A stretch of DNA of 64,000 bases from Rebecca billardiae RCC1528 (taxonomy: Eukaryota; Haptophyta). A program made the position numbers and the translations under genes. The notes under the pieces were generated by a model. It searched no databases, was not told where the DNA came from, and saw only the letters and a list, made by a program, of their open reading frames with translations. The stretch's first letter is position 1; each line of letters opens with the position of its first letter. This document shows, in pieces, positions 60,185 through 64,000 of the stretch. The stretch spans positions 620,001 through 684,000 of the forward strand of contig OZ251229.1 of NCBI GenBank assembly GCA_965240325.2. Reading direction: 5' to 3'.

Positions 60185-63100
60185 ATGCGTTCGCCGCTTG
60201 CCGGGCGGGCGCGCTTGGCCGCGGCGGCGCTCGTCGTGCTGTGCAGCACCCCGCTCGCTCTGCCCGTGCGCGCTCTTGAGGTGGGCTTCATCGTGCCGCT
60301 CTCCTCGAAGCGGGGCGGCCAAGCACTCGCGCTCGCGCTGCTGGCGGCGCGCGACTTCAATGCGCGCAACGCGACTGCCGCGCCGTGGGTCGCAGAGGTT
60401 GCGGACTGCGACGTGCAGCTGAACGTGACAGCCTTCGACTACGACGTCAGGAGCTGCAGCTCGGCGATCGACGGGTACCTCCGCGGCGTCAACGAGCTCA
60501 AGTGGACGGCGATGATCGGCGCGGCGCGCTCGTCGTGCTCGGTGCCGATCGCCTCGCTCAGCGCGCACTTTGACGTGGCGCAGGTGGGCTTCGCCTCGAC
60601 GAGCCCGTCACTCGACGACACCACGATCTTCCCCTACTTCGCACGCGTCATCCCCAGCGACACGGCCGCCACGTACGCGCTCGCCCGGTACATTCGCCTC
60701 TTCGGCTGGCGGCGCATCGGCCTGCTGCACGAGGACGGCCAGTTCGGCTCGCTGTACGCGCAGCAGCTCAACGCGTTCCTCGTCGGGACGGGGATCGACG
60801 TGGTCTCGTCCGCGTTCGAGTACGGCGACGAGAGCACCATCGAGCCCTCGCTGCGCGCGCTGCACGGCGGCGCGAGCCTGACGGCGCCGCGCGTGCTCGT
60901 GCTCGTCGTCTGGACGCAACACCTGCGCGCGACGGTGGCCGCGCTGGCCGCGCTGGGCATGGTGGGCGAGAAGTACCACTACATCTTCTCCGACGCGCTG
61001 GACACGAACGCGCTGGGCGACGCGTCGGAGCCGTACCTCCGCCACCTCGACGGCTCGGCGCAGATCCTGCCCGGCGGCACGAACACGGAGGGGCCGGCGT
61101 TCCGCGCGCTCGAGGAGAGAGTGCGCGCGAGCACGTGGGCCGAGTGGCGGCCTCACGTGCGCACCGACGCGACCGGGCGCGAGCTGAGCGCGGAGGGGCT
61201 TGGCTGGTCGCTCGCGCAGCCCCTCGAGCCGCTCGCCGTCTTCGGGTACGACGCGATGGCGCTCATCGCGCGCGCGGCGTGCGCGCTCCCCGCCGAGGCC
61301 GAGCCGAGCAGCGGCCGCGCGCTGCACGCGCAGATGCTCGGCACGGGCTTCTGGGGCATCTCCGGCAGGGTGGAGCTCGACGCCGAGACGGGCTCGCGCT
61401 CGGCGAGCACGGCGCGCTTCGTGCTGCGCAGCCTGCGCAGCGTCGCGGCCGGCGGCGCCGCCGGCGCCGCCGGCGGCACCGCCCTCCAGGTCATCAGCCC
61501 CGTCGGTGTGTTCGAGGAGGATGGCTGGGTGCTGGGGATGGCCTCGCACCAACTCCTCTTCCACGGCGGAGCGCGCACGCCGCCGCTCGACGGGACGGGC
61601 GCGAATTGCGAGGCGGGCGAGCGGCTGGGCGACGAGGGCTGCGAGCCGTGCCCCGAGGGGTACGTCTCGCCCAATGCGGGCACGGTCGAGTGCATCCCGT
61701 GCCCGGCCGGCTCCTATGCGGAGAGCGTGACGCTGGTGTGCGCGCGCGCGCGAGCGTCGCCGCCCGCGCGCGCGCGCTCGCCGAGCCCGCGGCCCGCGGC
61801 GGTGGCGGCAGGCCGTGTTGAGCAGAGAGTGCGACGGCTCACGCGCCGTCGCCGGCCCCGCGCGCCCGCGCCCCGCGGCCGCAGTGCACCGCGTGCGAGT
61901 CCGACTCGTACCAGCCGGACGAGGCGCGGTCCGAGTGCCTGCCGTGCCCCGAGCACGCCGCGTACATTGTGCACTCGGGTGAGCCGCGGCTGCCGTTCTG
62001 GGTGCAGCGCGGCGCGCGGAACAGGTCGAGCTGCGCGTGCACGCGCGACTTCTACGCGCCGGCGGGCACGCCGCAGGGCGAGCTGTGCCTGCCCTGCCCC
62101 GAGGGCGGCGTGTGCAGGGGCACCGGGTATGAGGACCGCATCGTGCCAGTGCCGCGGCCCGGCTACTACAGCCGGCGGCGCGCGCCCGAGGTGATGCTGC
62201 GCTGCCTGGACGACGAGCAGTGCCCCGGCGGCGCGGTGGCGGCGTGCGGGCCGCACCTCGTCGGCGACATGTGCACGCAGTGCGAGCCGGGCTACTTCAT
62301 GCTCCAGCGCGCGTGCTACCGCTGCGACTCCGCGCAGCGCCAGCCGCTGCTCACCGCGGCGCTCGTGCTCGCGCTCGCGCTGAGCGGCATCCACCTCACG
62401 GCCAACCTGCAGAAGGAGTCGGACCACGGCGCGCTGCTCATGTCCTCGACGATGTCGGCGGCGTCCGAGATCGGCGTGGTCATCTTCTTCCTGCAGATCC
62501 TCAACCTGATGTCCGCAGTCGCCGTGCAGTGGCCGCACGGGCTGCGCGTCGCCATGGGCTGGTTCAGCTGGGTACGCCCGCGCTGCGCTCCAACCCGGCG
62601 ATCGGCTGCTCCCCCGAGCTCTTCCTCACGCGCATCCGGCCGACCGCGCTCGCGTGCCTCCCTCCCGCTCCCCCTCCCCCCCCCCCCAGGTGAACGTCGA
62701 CCTGTCCCTCTTCGCGCTCGAGTGCGAGCACGCGCTGCCGTTTGTGTTCGCGTGGGAGCTCAAGGCGACGCTGCCCTTCATCTTCATGCTGGGGTACGTG
62801 CTCAGCACGCTCTTCGTCTCGTGGCCGTGGGCGCTGTGGGCGAGCCGCAGGCGCGAGCGCCGCGGCAAGCTGCGCGCGTGCTCGCACGCGCTGTACCGCA
62901 GCGTGAACGCGACCGTGCTCGCGCACTCGCTGCTGTACATTGCGACCGCGCGGCATACGCTCGAGGCGTTTGCGTGCGCGGCGCAGCCCGACGGCACGCT
63001 CACGCTGCCCTCCAACCCGGCGATCGACTGCTCCTCCGAGCTCTACCTCACGCGCATCCGGCCGACCGCGCTCGCGTGCCTCCTGTGCTACGTGCTCGCG

Positions 63101-64000
63101 TTCCCGCTCGGGCTCGGCGTGTGCTTCGTCCTCGGCGCGCAGCGCGGGCGCGCGCCGGGGCTCTCGCACGCCCTCGACATGTGCACGCTGGTCGTGCGCA
63201 TCCCGTACAAGCGGCGCTTCTTCTTCTACGAGGTGCTCGACCTGCTGCGCAAGCTGCTCGTCGCCGTCGCGCTCAACTTCGCGCGCGGGCTGGGCGGGCG
63301 GCTGCACGTCGCGCTCATCACGATCCTGATGGTCGGCGCGCTGCGCGTGCAGACCGTCTTCCGCCCGTACAAGCACCGCTCGGTGAACGCGCTGTCCGAG
63401 TACCTGCTCACGGTGATCATCCTCGTGCTCATCGTGGGCGGGATGGTGTACGACGAGGCGCTCGCGCCGGGCGTGCGCGAGGGCTTCGACATCGTCCTGT
63501 ACGTGACCATCGCGTCGGTCGTCGTGCTCGCCGCCGCGCACGTCGCCTACGGCATCGCGGCGTACCTGATGACGCGCCGCCGCTTCACGAGCTCGGGTAG
63601 CGTGCGCACCTCGGTGCCGGACGAGCGGCACTGCATGCAGCTGAACAAGCTGCATATCACGCCCGACATCATCGAGGGCGTCACGTCCGTCCTGAACACC
63701 GTGCCCGCCGAGGAGCTCATCGAGCTGATCGCGCGCTCGATCGACGACGAGGACGTGCATGTGCGCATGAACGACGCGATCGTGACACTCTTCAGCGTCG
63801 GGATTGGCTCGGAGCACTTCACGCGCTCGTCGGAGGGGCAGCACCTACTCGAGCTCGCAAGCGCGCTTCGGCTCACGCCGGAGCGGCTCTCGGTCTCGGT
63901 CCACGGCATGCGCGCAAGCAAGAGGCTCGAATCCGCACGGCAGGTCACGAGACCGCTGAGCCACGCGCGCGCGTCGCGACGGATCAGCAGCGCGGCGGTG
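60185..64000 (+). CDS. ANF-type ligand-binding receptor with Cys-rich repeats and membrane bundle, 3' end beyond window
   Basis: Three exons are seen: 60185-61735, 61885-62571 and 62690 onward, open to the window end, so the gene is partial. It has a signal peptide (MRSPLAGRARLAAAALVVLC) and a periplasmic-binding/ANF-receptor-like domain at about 35-430 (VGFIVPLSSKRGGQALALAL, WTAMIGAARSSCSVPIASLS, RRIGLLHEDGQFGSLY). Ephrin/GCC2-type Cys-rich repeats follow (CEPCPEGYVSPNAGTVECIP, CLPCPEHAAY). About seven to eight TM helices come next, then a cytoplasmic tail. The layout recalls class C GPCR-like or TM-tethered sensory receptors of protists; the signalling mode is unknown. An in-frame ATG also exists at 60131. 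Intron 2 (62572-62689, with a C-rich tract before CAG) contains a copy of exon 3 sequence. Confidence 0.75.
62588..62661 (+). repeat. Intronic copy of exon segment 63010-63083
   Basis: 74 nt inside intron 2 of the receptor gene match the exon 3 stretch at 63010-63083 with three mismatches by my alignment (CTCCAACCCGGCGATCG at both starts, GCGTGCCTCC at both ends). It is a direct duplication 422 bp apart. Confidence 0.9.

Noticed and set aside
1-64000. CRISPR arrays, bacterial operons, rRNA or clear tRNA genes
   Set aside because: No regular spacer-repeat pattern was seen. Introns and protein families are eukaryotic. I could not identify any tRNA cloverleaf or rRNA by reading, though a dedicated scan could still find a tRNA.

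Overview
This is a nuclear, very GC-rich algal sequence, most likely from a haptophyte or a related red-lineage alga. Three lines of evidence support this. There are spliceosomal introns, mostly 110-170 nt. There are fucoxanthin chlorophyll a/c-type light-harvesting genes with a bipartite plastid leader, and other plastid-type proteins (IspF of the MEP pathway, a twin-arginine lumenal precursor, a formate/nitrite transporter). There are also eukaryotic housekeeping proteins (SEC24, GRP94, RPC11, NUFIP1, RTF2, VTC4). The species call is inference. Coding regions are GC-saturated, while most intergenic stretches are visibly AT-richer and hold simple repeats.

Layout. 1-7.4 kb: RTF2-like replication/ubiquitin factor (+), a 2.8 kb gene-poor stretch, and an unrecognised Cys-rich protein (-). 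7.8-15 kb: COPII subunit SEC24 (-) and ER chaperone GRP94 (+), head to head. 15.4-23.8 kb: JMJD6-like JmjC oxygenase (-) head to head with a giant 2185-residue membrane protein (+) that looks like an RND/patched-type permease fused to a degenerate cellulose-synthase-like GT2 module. 24-27 kb: FCP1-like phosphatase-fold protein and an F-box/Sel1-like protein. 27.7-30.4 kb: IspF (-) and NUFIP1-like (+). 31-34.9 kb: SPX-DUF202 (Vtc5-like, -) and SPX-polymerase-DUF202 (Vtc4-like, +), a divergent polyphosphate pair. 35-44 kb: alpha/beta hydrolase with MORN-like motifs (-), a small lumenal protein (+), RPC11 (-), zinc-finger/MYB regulator (+), formate/nitrite transporter (+). 44-47 kb: low-GC, repeat-bearing region with possible decayed coding sequence. 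47-50 kb: three identical light-harvesting genes, two of them in an inverted repeat. 50-59 kb: GT71-like mannosyltransferase (-), IQ-repeat protein (-), small hydrolase (+), OTU protease (+). 59.5-60.1 kb: a TA-flanked MITE-like element. 60.2-64 kb: a large sensory-type receptor (ligand-binding domain, Cys-rich repeats, membrane bundle), cut by the window end.

Seven gene pairs are divergent with only about 110-215 bp between start codons. Some pairs make functional sense: SEC24 with GRP94 (secretory pathway, with a UPRE-like CCACGTCA between them) and the two VTC subunits. Intron 5' ends favour GTGCG rather than GTRAGT. Gene models below were built by hand from reading-frame continuity, splice dinucleotides and family alignment from memory; no search was run.
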